A DNA stretch of 64,000 nt from Neurospora intermedia. Lineage: Eukaryota > Ascomycota > Sordariomycetes > Sordariales > Sordariaceae. The notes below the pieces were generated by a model. The model searched no databases. It had not been told where the DNA came from and saw only the letters and a list, made by a program, of their open reading frames with translations. This document shows positions 10,526 through 23,868 of this stretch, piece by piece. Position numbers and translations under genes: made by a program. How positions within the stretch are numbered: the first letter of the stretch is position 1; every line of letters starts with the position of its first letter. The stretch spans positions 1,612,001-1,676,000 of the forward strand of contig BTPP01000004.1 of assembly GCA_037102815.1 (NCBI GenBank), in the 5' to 3' direction.

Positions 10526-13295
10526 GTATACTCCCATCTTGAAGAGTGCCCTTTGCGACAAGTCTCTTTTGTTGGACATAGACATCTCATCGGGAACAAA
10601 GAAAACAGCATCAAATCACCAGAGGTCCAATATTATGCACCCGATAAACTAAACAAAAAGCGACAGTCGCGTTGCTGGCCTCGACCTCGCTGATCAGTTC
10701 ACTAGACGGATCAGTACGGGGTACAAGAAGTGCACATTGACTCGTCGAGGCTCCCGTCACTCGCTGGAGACGAAAAAGAGTGGACGGACTCGGCTTGGTC
10801 TCGAATCCCATTGGCGAGCGCAATGATTAGCAGCCTCTTTAGTGTACAAGCCAAATAGTTACACTACACCCAGAAAGGGAAGCACGGCCCCCCCGACCAC
10901 CTTCTATGCAAGTCACTCGGTGCTGCAGTCCCCGGACAATCAGCCTTCGAGGTATGTACCTGGCGCGAGGACCTACGATAAGTAACTCTGAGTGAGCTGA
11001 GGATCAATCGGTCGCGTACAGTTGCTAAGCTCCCACGGAAATACTGTGTTCCCTCTCGAGAGAAATCACCAGTTGGACTCTTTTAGGTCGGTTCGCTTAG
11101 GACGCGATGCCATGCTTTGTCCAGCTGCTAATTTCTGCAAAATAAAAAAACCAGTCGGCTCCTACAAGGATCAGGAAATATCGTTTTCAAAAAGTCAATT
11201 TTGCGAAATAAAGATTCAACCTCAGCTTTTAGTTCAGATCCCGCAGGAAAGGGAAACGATCAGAAACGGTAAACGTTTCGGTGCGGGTTCCGGTTTCGTA
11301 TAGTAGCACTTCTACAGGCTTCTATTACAGCTCAGTACAACTAAACTAGTACACTAGGTAATTAAGAGCAAGCGGGGCAGGCACCCTTCAGTTCCTCAGC
11401 TGGAAAATAACAGCGAGAAATTCGTCTCAATGTTGCATTCTCCTCTTTACACCCGCCATCGTCGACAACCATGACACGCGGCAGCGTTCCCAGCAGTCCG
11501 GACAATGATACGTATGGCTCGGACTCGTTCATCTCATCCAGTATCATCTGAATCACGAACCGTCCAAACTGTTGTACCACCAGTCAGGTCCGAGCGCCAG
11601 AATATATTCCCGTCACTATGGAATAGTCAGTCTTTTATGCTCTTCTCTGGATGGCGAGCTGAGGAACCCATGAGCCCCCCACCAGATCATTCGATAAAGG
11701 ATCCCCCCCGCTGGAAGCCGTTCGGGCTGTTCTCGTCATCACCTTGAATTAAAATGACCGAATATAATTCAGCAGTCCAAACCGCAAAGAGACAAGCTCC
11801 GCCCACAACGAAGAGGGGGTTTCCCTTCCACGGCTCTTCCACCATGCTTCCGCGCCTTCTGGAAACAAGGACATGCACGAAATGGAAGCGCTCAACAGCC
11901 GTGCAAGGCGTGGAAGCCCCACGGGTACGGTAAGCTACCGTCCCTTAATTTGCCCTGTTGCACGCCATTGCTCGATCCGTCACTGGCATCGTTGAACCGT
12001 TACACGCATTAAGCTTGTCAGCCGGGCAGGGTCTCCAGATCTGGAAATGTCTTCATCGACCTCCATCCAAGAGCTGGGCCACGCCTGAGACCGTCATGCT
12101 ACCAGGTACTAGCTGACTAGGTCTGTACATACCCTCGTGGCGTCTCCCTGTCTTGTCTTTCACTTCTTTCCACCCCTGAACATGTAAAGATGACACGGAG
12201 ATGAAGAGCCCCCCACCCCCATAAAATATATCGCAACTATAAAAGCCTGCGCCTCCATTCGACGACAACTGCTTGATTAGGAAGCCCACAAAGTCTATCA
12301 ATGCCCTTTGTCGATAACGAGCCGTCCTTCGAAACTTCATCACCACATCACTCATTCTGATCAGGCAGGTCAACCAGATGCACGGGAAGCTCCCAAGGCA
12401 GGACCCAGGAACTCTCGGCCTCTTCCTATCACCTCCCACGCTCTCTGTTCCCCTGGAAACACCCCTCTAGCTGAGGCCTTTTTTTCTTCCCCTCCATCAG
12501 CCCTTTCCCCCCACCCCCCACATAAAGTGTATGATGAAACAGACTAATCACTGAGGTCCGGCCGGGTTGGACCTGTGTCGCGGGAATTACACAGCATACT
12601 GTCCAGACATATCCAGATGGAGAGGGGAGAGGACATTAGATTAGGTTGAGGTAGTCCACCTCGTGGCATTCCATCTAGAAGCAACGGACATCCCGTCGAC
12701 TAGGGGGCCAAGGATGATGACTCGAACCACTACATGATGGAAGAAACGTGGGACCCCAGACGTCGGGACGGTAGCAGGGCCGCTCTCACGGCTCGGCCAG
12801 ACCAGACAAGGGAAGGCCAGTTAATCATCACGGATCACAATGTCAGCGGAAGCAAATGCTGGGACTAGGGCTAGGACTAGGGAAGTTCGTGTCCCGGCGT
12901 CCGTTACGATGAATGGATGCCATACACATACCCGCGTGTTCCATTGTTCCATTGCCACGTTATGCATGCCATGGCCCCTGAAGCCAAAGTCATAAGGTTG
13001 CGTCTGATGCCTTGCTTTAAAGGGAAAAGGCCGCGGCTATCGGCGGGTTCTAGGCCTTGAGAGAGATTAAATATTCAAAAAAGCTTAGGGGGGTGTGGCA
13101 CGATTGGAAATAAGAGCCAAGGCCAAAAGTGACGGATGCCATGTGAGCTCTGGGGTGGCCGCAGGAGAAAGTGACTGCTACATACCTCTAGGTGACGAAC
13201 AGAGAAAGAACCGTTCCTGGTCCAAACTATTCTGCAACTGAGACGTACCCGTGGACGAGAAGCCTCATGAGCCTAGACATTTGGAGTTATAATGG

Positions 13296-13359
<64 letters not shown>
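13296..13359 (+). repeat. Poly(A) tract, 64 bp
   Basis: An uninterrupted run of 64 A, by far the longest homopolymer in the window. No coding sequence precedes it and no flanking target-site duplication is evident, so it is more likely a homopolymer expansion than the tail of a retrocopy. Its exact length may be unreliable in the assembly. Confidence 0.95.
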
Positions 13360-13361
<2 letters not shown>

Positions 13362-13759
13362 TGTCACCGATATCAAAAGATTATCGAACCCGACGAGTTT
13401 CCATCCAAGGCCGTCAATCAGTATCACAAGCAAGCATCACTCGAATTCTGATACCTCGTAACTCACCCAACTACCATGCCCGCTCAAAGATGATTCCTTT
13501 AATTGCCGGACGGCTTCTATGGGTTAGAATACCTACCAGAACACACACACGCACGCTTTTACTTGTGAGCTAGGTAGTGCCCGACTGAACCAGTAGAAAC
13601 AATATAATCCCATCGTAATCCCAGCCTTTTTCAGATGTCTCTGAGTCTAGGTGGGTACCTTACACGATCATCATTGTCCATGTTTCAAACAAACGACACG
13701 GTAAGGATCGTAAGAAATTGATTGTCGGGTTACACGGTATATAGAGAAATGAGCTCATT

Positions 13760-13782
13760 GAGGCTGAGGCTGAGGCTGAGGA
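13760..13782 (+). repeat. Short (GAGGCT)n tandem repeat
   Basis: Between three and four copies of the hexamer GAGGCT lie in the gene-poor interval. A TACC tetranucleotide repeat (about 13831-13846) follows closely. There is no coding context. Confidence 0.85.
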
Positions 13783-13912
13783 AGGACGGACAGGGAGGCA
13801 AGGATGGAAGCTAGCAAAGGGGGGCTCTGTACTACCTACCTACCTGAGGGTATGTAGAATCTAAAGCCCATGCAGATTCAAGAGTCATGGGGAGGCAGGT
13901 CCCTTTCTGGAG

Positions 13913-13934
13913 AAAAAAAAAAAAAAAAAAAAAA
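13913..13934 (+). repeat. Poly(A) tract, 22 bp
   Basis: An uninterrupted run of 22 A, about 550 bp from the 64-A tract, with no recognisable feature around it. Confidence 0.95.
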
Positions 13935-16883
13935 GAAGGCAATGGGGGAAGTTGATGGGTTGGTGTGTGACGAGATTTCAATCCTTGTGGGACAAGTGAG
14001 GCCTCTCTTGATGTGCGGGAAACGTGCAATGAGCGCGGCGAGAACATCTTGGTTGGAACCAGTCAGCTTCATGGTCATGACTTGACGCGCTGGGTATCTT
14101 GTTTCCAAGTAACTCGTTTTCCCATGCTTTGTTTGTCTACGGTACCTCTGGAGGTGTGGAGACAAGTTGTGAGCGAAGTGTCATAGGCGAGGAGGATGTT
14201 GAACAATACGAGGAAAAGAAGAAGAAAAAAATGTAATTGGGCAGGGGTGGAGACGACGTAGAACATATGATAACGATGGAGCCCTACTGTAGACAATGCC
14301 AGAACTCTCGTAGAACGAACCGGTAGAGTTACAAAGAAATCCTCGTTTTGTACGTGTAGAAGAACAATGGAGGTTTCTCCCGACGGTAGGGTACTGCAAA
14401 CAATATGAAAGTACGGTGACGTCTTAAACATGACACTCAACGGATTCTTGACACTTCAAATTCGTACCTTGAAGAAAAAAAAAATGGAAAACTGAAAGGG
14501 TTGAACAATGCGTGCACAGTTTACGTGCTTGTGAAGCAAAGTACTAGTCGGGCAAATATGTTGTTGTTGTTGTTGTTGAACCCCCGCGCGGCCACGTTCT
14601 GCCTCTCCTTATCAAGTTATCCATCGACATTGTGCTTGAACTTCTGTAGTAGCTAAGGAAGATATAGTAGGAGACGAGGAACGAATCAGGCAAAATACTA
14701 AACATCCCTGGTGCCACTCGCCTCGCAATGGGTAGGTATCTAACTGATGAGCACACGAGAGATGTTTTTAATTACGATAAAATATAGATGACTGCCCTGC
14801 CTGGGTGGCACTTGTCTTTTGGAAGAGTGTCTGGTGAGAGCGAGATAAGAGACAGGACAGGACAGGATAGTACCTTTGTCCTTGGTGTTTTTTAGCCCAT
14901 TCATATCCAACACCTATTCAGAGTCTGCGCCTTTCCATGATTCATAGACTAGACTGGCTGTGTATCATTGGTAACTGGTATGAGACAGTCACTTAAAGGG
15001 TCTAGTGAGTTGTGTTTCTTTCTGTGTCCGCAACTCTCTACAAGGTCAGGTTTATGCCACGCCTAGCCTGCCTGACCTTTTAACTAGAGGGGGGCTTTTC
15101 GAACGGTCAGTAGCACTGTACTAATCCAGTCTTGAGCTGTTCTGATGAACTTGTGGTCTCCTTCAACCCTTTAGCCTAGAGATGACAGCCAGAAATACTT
15201 GGTGTCAGTTGAAATATAAAGCACTCGCCTGAATCAATGTATGTTATTGTTGATATAAAGCCACACGTTTGGTCATGTCCTTTACAGCGTAGCAGATGAA
15301 TCGCACCAGACGTGGCTATTCATGATCTCGCTGACGAAGGTCGGGAGTCTCGCCATGATACTGTACCCTGCTGAACTGACAGTTTGATGGCAAGAATATA
15401 TCAGGCTTCGGCTTTGGCTTCATATGTTGCGTCCAATTCGAATCAGTTAGTACCTACTAATCTTCCAGGCGGGGCAAGGCCTGTATCTCTTGCCATCTAC
15501 CTACCTATCTGTAGAGTAAGATGAAGTAGGAGGGCAGGAACGACCGAGAGTAGTTGGACTGACTACTCGCTCTTTTACACTCGCCCACCATTGCTCCTTC
15601 CTTCTTGTGTACCCTCCAACCGCCATTTTGGGACAGAAGCCCCCATTCCGCGCCCACCAACACCGGCATGACAATGCCACAAAACTGACCCCACGGCAAA
15701 GACACCAACGCTAAGCCCGTCAACTAGGTAAGTCACCCTACTAACCTAGTCCATATCTTGCTTAGGAACCAAGCCTCTTTCAAGAAGGTATGGAGAACAA
15801 GGTACTTACGTAGCTGACTAGTGAGAAGCGTGGAATATCCCCGGCGAGATCGATCTCATTATGCTCCAGTTTGCTTTGTCGGGCCTGCTGCTTCCTTGGA
15901 TGACTGTATAAGGTTTTCGAACTATTATAGATCCATGGAGTCTGAATTGGGAGATCTCCAAGAGACACTTGCTGCTCACTGAAGGATAATGCGCCTTGTG
16001 AAAATCCTCATGAAGAGCCTATCCAAGTTTTAATGTGATTTTTGCTAGTCTCTTTCCTTCTTTTACCAGCTTCCTTATCCTTAGGTAATGATTAATGAAG
16101 GCCTATAACGGTAGCTCGGTGCCTTCTTCAAAGGCTGGGCTGATCAGTAGTTAGTTCGCCATGGCCACTCAACAATGAACAAAGATAACGACATAGCAAA
16201 ATACGACTAACGAAAGAAACAAAGCACGACAGAAGAAAAGTAAGGTAAAAACGTCAAGAATACATACTGCAGAACTTGCAATCTTCGCTCGTCTTAAACG
16301 ACCCTACAAGGAGGAAACGGTTCACCGAAGATCTCCACCTTGTCACCCTTCAGTTGTCGATCTCTCCATCCGTTCATCCACCGGGCTCGTCGACCAGCCT
16401 GTCCTGTCCACAGGTCCACCCTGAATCGTTCGATCACCCATGTATGTACTGCGTATGTTCTCTTCCCGCGTTTAGTTGTTGGCCAAAGCCACAACCAAAA
16501 GATGACGAACCCCCTTGAGCAGACCAGTGGGTTTCCAGAACACGGCAAGAGACCAACAGACCGATGGTTTTTAACGAGACACCAGAGTGTCGTGTTCGAC
16601 AAGGGGTATCATGTAGTGTAGTATAGAAATGCACGGAACAACAAGAAGAAGAAAAAAAGGAAAAGCGGTGGAAGCCACTGACTGCACTGCACTTGAACAG
16701 TGCCAATCACATTGGCGTTTCGAGCCCTACGAACGGAGCACTTAGTTTTTTTTTTATTCTTCTTGCAACGTGGATCCCGTCCCGCACCGTCCGGGCAATT
16801 ACCGAGTCACGACCGGCGGGCCGGGTCAGGGGAAGACAAGAAAAAAGGGCGGATCAGATGGTATGATGGAGGGGGAGCCCGAA

Positions 16884-16912
16884 GGGGAGGGGAGGGGAGG
16901 GGAGGGGAGGGG
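16884..16912 (+). other. G-quadruplex motif, six GGGG runs
   Basis: Six runs of four G are separated by single A bases, preceded by a GGGGG at 16871-16875. Four-G runs with one-base loops form one of the most stable quadruplex classes known in vitro. The motif lies in the gene-poor interval, on the plus strand. Confidence 0.9.
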
Positions 16913-19199
16913 TAAACGGAGATGACGATGTTTCTTGAAACGGGTGGCAGGTACATACGTATGGTGTATAGATACCGTAGGTTTTTATCCTTCCGAAACT
17001 TACATACTCCGAAGCAGTACGTAAAAGCAGGATGATGTGGACAACGAGATGATGAGGAAAGACACATGGAGAAAAGAAAAAATTGAGGGACCCTTGATGG
17101 GATGGTGGGATGGAAAGCATGGCATGACATTTCATAGCAGAGTGTTGGCGATAATGTAAATGTAAAATGACGGGGTGACTGTGATGCGAGCGTGTAGAAA
17201 TATGTAAGACTGACAGACATACAACACTCTGCACGATATCCAAGCATTTAATAGGGGCTCCATGACTTTTGGTAGTGTTGCTGCAGAGTGTCTTGTCCTC
17301 ATCACAATGTTCATGTTTTGGAAATGCACACCTGTTGTAAACATGAAATGCATCTTGAAGAGAGCAAGATGACAAAGAACCTGAACAAACGAAACAACGA
17401 AACCTGTGTTCTCTGTTCCTGGTGCCAAGCTCACAAGGAATTTATGACAGGCCAATCGACGTCCAGGGGCCCCTTTTTTCGAAGTTACCCTAACGTGCTT
17501 TAGCTCAAACCCAGTAAACAGGGATCTCTCGTGGTGGGAAAACGATCCCAAGCTAGCGGATCCAAAGTCTTTGAACCCATTCGTTCTCTGAGCTCCCCGG
17601 AAACCACCCGCGGCCTCCCCACCTGAAAAGACACGAGGATTGGCTCACGGTGCCCATTTCCAGCGGGCTGAGGTTTCCTCTTCAGTGGGGGGAAGTGTCC
17701 GTCTGCGGTCTGACACCGGAACTCGTGCGGGTGGTGGTGGGGCTTGTGTTCGCGAACGGATGATGAAGCGAGCAGCGAGCTGGTGGGTTGTTGCTGGTAA
17801 TATTGCTGCACAGTTTTCTCTCTAGTCTCTCTTGCATGTGCTGTTGACATTCGAAAAATGGTGATGGCTGCTGAACTTTGGGGGAAAAAGTTTATCGAAA
17901 AGACTGCTGAAATATCTATCACCTCTGGCGCATGGGAAATGGCCGTGTTTGACAAACGATTGACCAAAATCAATTCCAAAAATGGTACGTGGGCGAGCCT
18001 ACCTTTAATGAATTACATAGGCCGTTTGATCTGGTTTGCCAACCACGCCTGGGTGTTCAGTCTTGAAGTCTATGACATGGCATGAAGAAATTAATGATTG
18101 CTGGTAGGAGCAAGAGCATAAACTGCTCGTCATGAGGAAACGCCTAACGAAATCCTATTAGCCGACCCAGTGACCGAGGCAGAACGGCAAACACCAACAA
18201 CAGCATGTTGCCCGAGAATTGTGCGTGAGACAGGCTTGCGAAAGAGAAGGCCAAGACACTGCAAATCACGATTTGCTATCCACCACTGTGTACGCAGTAG
18301 ATGAGTGGAAGTACTACGCAGTCACGATGGTCCCCCGATTGGCGCGCGGCCATGGTTGGTCCGTCGACAGGACTGGCAGCATTCTGCCCACTGGTTTCCG
18401 AGAACGCGTCTCGATACTGCACACCAGCCTCTCCATTCATCTGGACGGGAATGTTGCGCTTGCGCTTTTGGTCTTCGGGAACCTTATTAGTGGACCGATG
18501 GAAGATTCTTCGAAGAAGCTGGGGAGGTTGCATCCATGGCGCTCTATCCCGTATTCTAGTGGCAGATCAGGTACCCCTCCTCAAAGTCACTCTCAACTGT
18601 CGTCGTCTTGGGTCGTGTGCTGTTGTGTGCTGTCGTCGGCCGTTGTTGCGGTGGCCGCTGGTCCAATGTCAATCTGGGAAGATTGGAGAACGAAAGCAGG
18701 TAGCAATTGTGCCAGACGCGGTCCGCTCGCCAGCGTGTGAGTGTAACCCACCAAAGACGCCGGCTTGAAGGCCGGATTTAAGTTCAAGTTCCACATTGCT
18801 GGCGATGAGTGAGCGAACTTACACAGTACACTGGAAGCGGTAAAATGGGAGGAAGGGAAAATGCAACGACGGACGGCAACCAAAGCCGGTGCCATTTCTG
18901 TAGCAATCCCGGAGTTCGAGGCAGCATATGGGCGCAAATATCCCAAAGGAGATGACGCCCTTCTCGGAGCTGTCGGTTGCGATGCCTTGTGCTAATCTCG
19001 AACACTTCCTTCTTGCCCAATCTTTCTCGTTCCGCAGCCCACGTCAACACAGTCAGAGTGGGATAATTTGTATACCTCTGACAACTTGCGGTGGGCCATC
19101 ACCGACTCTTCATCTGGCTGGCTGGCTGTTGACGTTTTTGCTTCATGGTCCATGGACGTGAACATGATGGTCTCTTTGACGTGAGAGTGACACCTCTTG

Positions 19200-19241
19200 C
19201 CCCTTCTACCCCTCTTGCCCCTCTTGCCCCTCGTGAGCCCC
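19200..19241 (-). other. G-quadruplex motif on the minus strand, five GGGG runs
   Basis: The plus strand has five CCCC runs at 19200, 19209, 19218, 19227 and 19238, with spacers of 5, 5, 5 and 7 bases. The minus strand therefore has five G4 runs with loops no longer than seven, which meets the usual quadruplex rule. The spacing arises from an imperfect repeat of CCCCTCTTG. Confidence 0.85.
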
Positions 19242-22200
19242 TCTCATGAACCCATCTTGGTCGTTCAAATTGAAAGGTCAGTCTCGTGCTGTACAGTGTG
19301 GCCAGCGAAATTGCGGTACACTAAGTGGGAGCGATAACGCGATGTTCCCCGGATTTGCTGGGATTTCGTTGGCCAGGCCGCCAAGCCGCCAAGCCGCCAC
19401 TTGGTCGGATCTGCCGCTTGGAAGGTAAGAGCGAATCCACAGACGTCGCTTTTGCCCTGGTCGCCGCCGGCTTCCACGATACCTCCATCTCCGTCTTCGT
19501 TGTTTTGATGGCAAACACGGAATTCTTGTGGAACCGAACAGCGTGGTGATGGATCGTCGATGTCCATACGAGTGGAAATGCCCATGTGATTTCTCGTTTC
19601 TTTGGTACACTAATCCAGAGCCCTGAAGTCATAATCATTCGTGTGACATTGAGTTTCGACAAGGAACTCCGTATACACCATTCACACGCCTTTGTGATTG
19701 GCAATATTCGAGTAAAAAAAAAACAGCAGGATGGCTGCTGAGGTTGGTCGCTGGAGTGTGATGTGCCATGAGCTGAAATTGTCGGCCATCTTCTTGCTTT
19801 CTTTTCATTCCCAGGTCCGCATTTCCAGGAGTGTCCGATTCGTTGACTGGGGGCTGGGTACAACTTGATGCAGTGTACAGTGCTTGTGAGGATCTTGGGA
19901 CACTGTCTTTGTATCCGTATCGATGTTGGACCATCAGCATCATTGCAGTGAAGCAGCTTGTGGTGTTTTTTTGACCCCTCGCGCAGTGTAAATATGTTGT
20001 TCCCGCGCGTTGTGAGATGGAAAAAACGCGGGGCAAATAAACGGCGAAGACACGCGGGTCATGGTACTCGTGGTGGAGCTAAAGCAACTACTGTACAACC
20101 CCTCTGTTGTTCTGTTCTTCTTCAGGCAAGCATGAGCGTTTTCGCCGTTGTTGCGATATGATTGTCGCCGCATCGAGTCAGCCATCGCAGCATCTCGCAC
20201 AAAGTGGTTCCGAGGAAGGTCGGTCATGTGCCACTGTCAACCATTGCGGTAACCCACAATAATCGCTACAAGTAGCGGGGAATCCGTCGGTAAACACCGC
20301 CCGCTCAAGGTCAAGCCGGGAAGGACAAGGCCCCGGCTGGCTGACAGGCAAGACTGGTGGTGACAAGGTGAACACCCGATGACAAGACACGAGCTGAGAC
20401 GAGCCGAGGGGCACCGCTGCCCGGCGGGAAACCTACCCCTCGAACCCCTCAATTTCAATGACATCCACTCGGAATTGGAGTCTGTCCTTGGGATTTGTCG
20501 CCCCCGCCATCCCACCAGCCGTCATGGGCCACCTTTGGTGTGATGGTTTGTAGACCCCTCCTTGACGGCGAGAAAGCTCGAGGTCCAGAACTGAAGTTGA
20601 GGGGCACAACAAAGCGAGCCTCGACAGCTCCAGAGAGCATAGCCGATGTACATTCTTGAACAGGAGTGTGAAGCTGTTCGGTAGCTTTGCCTGCTCGCCG
20701 GTTTGCATGACATAAAACTACATACAGAGCCCAAAGTAGATTACCTCCGAGTCCCGAGAGCTGTGATCACGAGATATCACACTGAATCGATCGATATCCA
20801 GTCCTGCCAGTGGCTGAAGAGCACGTCGTGGGGTCCGAGATGTGGCACGGAGACCAAGCAATTGGATAAGAGCGTTGGTATTCCTCATTGCTTCGGTCCC
20901 AGCCTCACTTTTGGAGATTGTACTGACAGTGCAACAATGGAACGACGGACATTGCAGCAGCATCCGTCATGCAGGTCAACCAGGGCAAGCCAGGGGTTGT
21001 CTTGGTTGCTCACTTTTGAAAACGTGTTGCGACCTCGATGTACCTGGGTACGACAGCTCCCAGCTTGCTAGTCGTTCGTCTAGAAGTTGTCTTATGATGT
21101 CTGATTCCTCGTCTCGAAAAACCGACGTCCTGGTAGAAAAAAGGTGCCCGGAAAGCGACGTCGGTCGAGACGGGACATGTCGAGGAGCGGCATGGAACAT
21201 GATGCTGTTCCGCGGTAGGTACACGCGCCTTACACGCTTCCATTCTCCAACTCTGTTACAGTGTGGGTGGTGCAGCAGCCCCGCGAATTCAATTGTCGAC
21301 TATCGACATCCAACGGCATAGCTCCCGTCATTGATGCTTTGCTGTGCCCTGGGGATGACTTAATGCCAACACATGGAACTCGGATTCCCTCGACAACAAA
21401 ATGCTCCGGCTGGGCTTGGGACACTACCTACATACACTACCAGCGATGGAACAACAGCCCTGACCCACTGATTCCTAGCATCTTCAATGGCTTCTGTAAC
21501 CCAAGCCCTCCGCTCCTCTACCCTGCTTGTCACAACGACAACAGAGGCATGTCCGTTCCGCCCGGGCACACGTCCTGGCATAGGCACCTAATCACGATAT
21601 GGCGGTCAGTGACTGCAGCGCGCCAGACAACTCATCATCAACCACGAACCACAGATAGGACTGCGGGGCCCAGCCCAGAGCCAGGGCCCAAGTCGAGAGA
21701 CCCGGGTCAGGCGGGTGTTAGTGAGAGAAGAAGATTTATGCGAGCATTTCGGGTTCCAAGTTGATCTGCTGAAATATGCAATGTGGAAATTCGCCTATCT
21801 CTGTGTACTTGTATGTAACGTAAATCCGGTGGTGAGGTGTCGCAATTCAAGTTTGCGTTCCAGTCTGTCTTCCACCGTGCCGTCGCTGACAATCTAATCT
21901 AATCAACTTTTCCGCGCCGGTGTCGCGCGCCCGCATGACTTCCGCTCTGGCCGAGCGTAACTTTTGCCCTGGATGGAGGGGGAAGCGGCATGATGTACCT
22001 GGATTGTATGAATGGCCAGGGCGAGTGGAATCGACTGAAGCTGCGGCGGCAGCTCCAAGTGCCCGGGCTTCAAGCATGTCCCACTTCGACATTACATACT
22101 CCGGCAACACGCACCGCACCATGGAAGCATGGCAGCATGACTGCTGCTTCAAATAACGACGGACATCTCAGCGGCGGCGGGATGACGAGAATCCATGAGA

Positions 22201-23868
22201 TTGCTCGGGGAGGGGCTTGGGAGGGCAGATCTGTATCTGGCCAACTGGTATCTGGATGCACTGTGTGGTCAAAGAAATTTGATGACGGGTCTCGCAACAC
22301 GAAGCAACACGCTTCGACACGTTAGCTGGCCAGGTACCTGCAGAGTGGCATAGCGCTATGCTGTCGGCGAAAGCTGCGCCAGAAGAGACATTTGGGCCTA
22401 TCGATGAGACGCCCCTGCCCCGCGCCTTGCATCCCGGCCGTCCTTCCCCTTTTCTGGTCGACATGTCAAACCCGCCCCACCTTGGCGAGGTACTCGAGAC
22501 ATGACCGGCCAACAGCTGTCCAGTCACAGCCGGCGCCTTTTTGCTGGGAGCGCGCAACAGACACACAAAAAAGAAAGGGAAATGGCCTTTCTCATCTCAG
22601 ACTTGTGACGCACCTCAGTTTGCGAGACTCACCGCTCTGGAAAAGGTGGGCAAGTGGGCAAGGTGGGCAGCCCGCGAAAACAGGTGTCCCAGCATTGCTG
22701 GCTTTCACCTCGAACATCTTTTGCTCCCGGCAAAGCCATGATGTCGAGTGCCTCGATTTTCACTTCCTGGCGACTTGCAAGACCGGATGGAAAGTGTTAT
22801 GTTTACCTAGGTAGAGGTAGAGGTAGGTAATCCTGTCCCGTCCCAACCACTGGAATTAAGAACCAGGGAATCCGGCCCATTTATTTGTAGACTGCTCATC
22901 GGAAGGGAGGACGTGGGAGACAAGCCAGCCGTACCCTGTACCTTTCGGCACCCCTCGATCAGGCGAGCTAGGCCAAATCGAGAGTCTGCAAAAATTTGCG
23001 AATGTTTGGCACCTGCGGTTTCGTAGCGGGCGTCGTCGGGTCGGGGGGAGGGTTCTGGGTGCTAAAACGCGGTGACTGCACACCCGACTGGTAAGGTACG
23101 ACATCTGAGGGAGGCCTGTCGAGGGTGACCTACCTACAGTAATTGCAGGGCAGGACTTACCTCTACTTCGGGCCACTGGGCTTCCCTTGAGAGGGCCACC
23201 CCCCACACGGTCTAGGCTTGCTGATTTTCACACGGTGCTGGCACTGGCACTCTGCACTTCAGTTTTGGCTGGCACACCTCCGTCCACCTCACTGGCACTC
23301 GCAGCCCCCAGTGCAGTACAGCCGGAGTGCAGGCAACGGGAAACGGGCGTGGGAACTGCGCGTGGAACTGTCCCCCCTCTCAGCGCAAACCATCTTTTCT
23401 ACCCCGTTCCCCCTCTTCTCATTTTCCAAAACCCCTCCAGCTTTCCCTCCCGCATCCATCCCCATCCCCATCAACACCACCCACGCCAGCCACCACGACA
23501 GAAGGTCGGCATTCCACAACCGCATCCGCCGAACAACAGTCTTTGCTTCCCACGGCAAGACGACCCCTCTGCAATTCAATTGGCAGGGGCTTCCCTCACC
23601 ATCCGCCACGGTTCCTTCTTCCATGATCATATCACCAATGAGCAGCTTCACGACACAGAGTCACGTCGACACACTTTAAGTCCTACGGGAGCGCCCGCGA
23701 GCGAAGGAGTCAGGCGATCTCAACTATCGTTCTGTGAGGATCAACTGGACTTCCGACCACCACACCTAATTGTCGCCGTCCACGTCGATCCCGTTGTAGC
23801 AGTTCGAGCCATCCGCCAGAGGTAGCGAGGCAGCTTCACCACCAGAACCGACATCCCCCACATCCACA

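Larger units (their letters stand above)
10526..23868. other. Long gene-poor interval before the C2H2 transcription factor
   Basis: About 13 kb without a gene that I can support. Base composition looks ordinary, not AT-wasted. It holds poly(A) tracts, two G-quadruplex motifs, short tandem repeats, clustered TACC/GGTA tetranucleotides and many short frames on both strands with no domain. The last 1-2 kb are probably promoter and leader of the transcription factor gene at 23869. A weak candidate two-exon minus-strand coding signal near 11362-11880 is discussed under findings. Non-coding transcripts are possible but cannot be seen from sequence alone. Confidence 0.55.

Noticed and set aside
12861-12882. 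Telomere-like GGGACTAGGGCTAGGACTAG
   Set aside because: The unit is not the fungal TTAGGG and occurs only about three times; a chance short repeat.
13296-13359. Poly(A) tract as the tail of a retrotransposed copy
   Set aside because: No open frame or gene-like sequence precedes it and no target-site duplication is visible.
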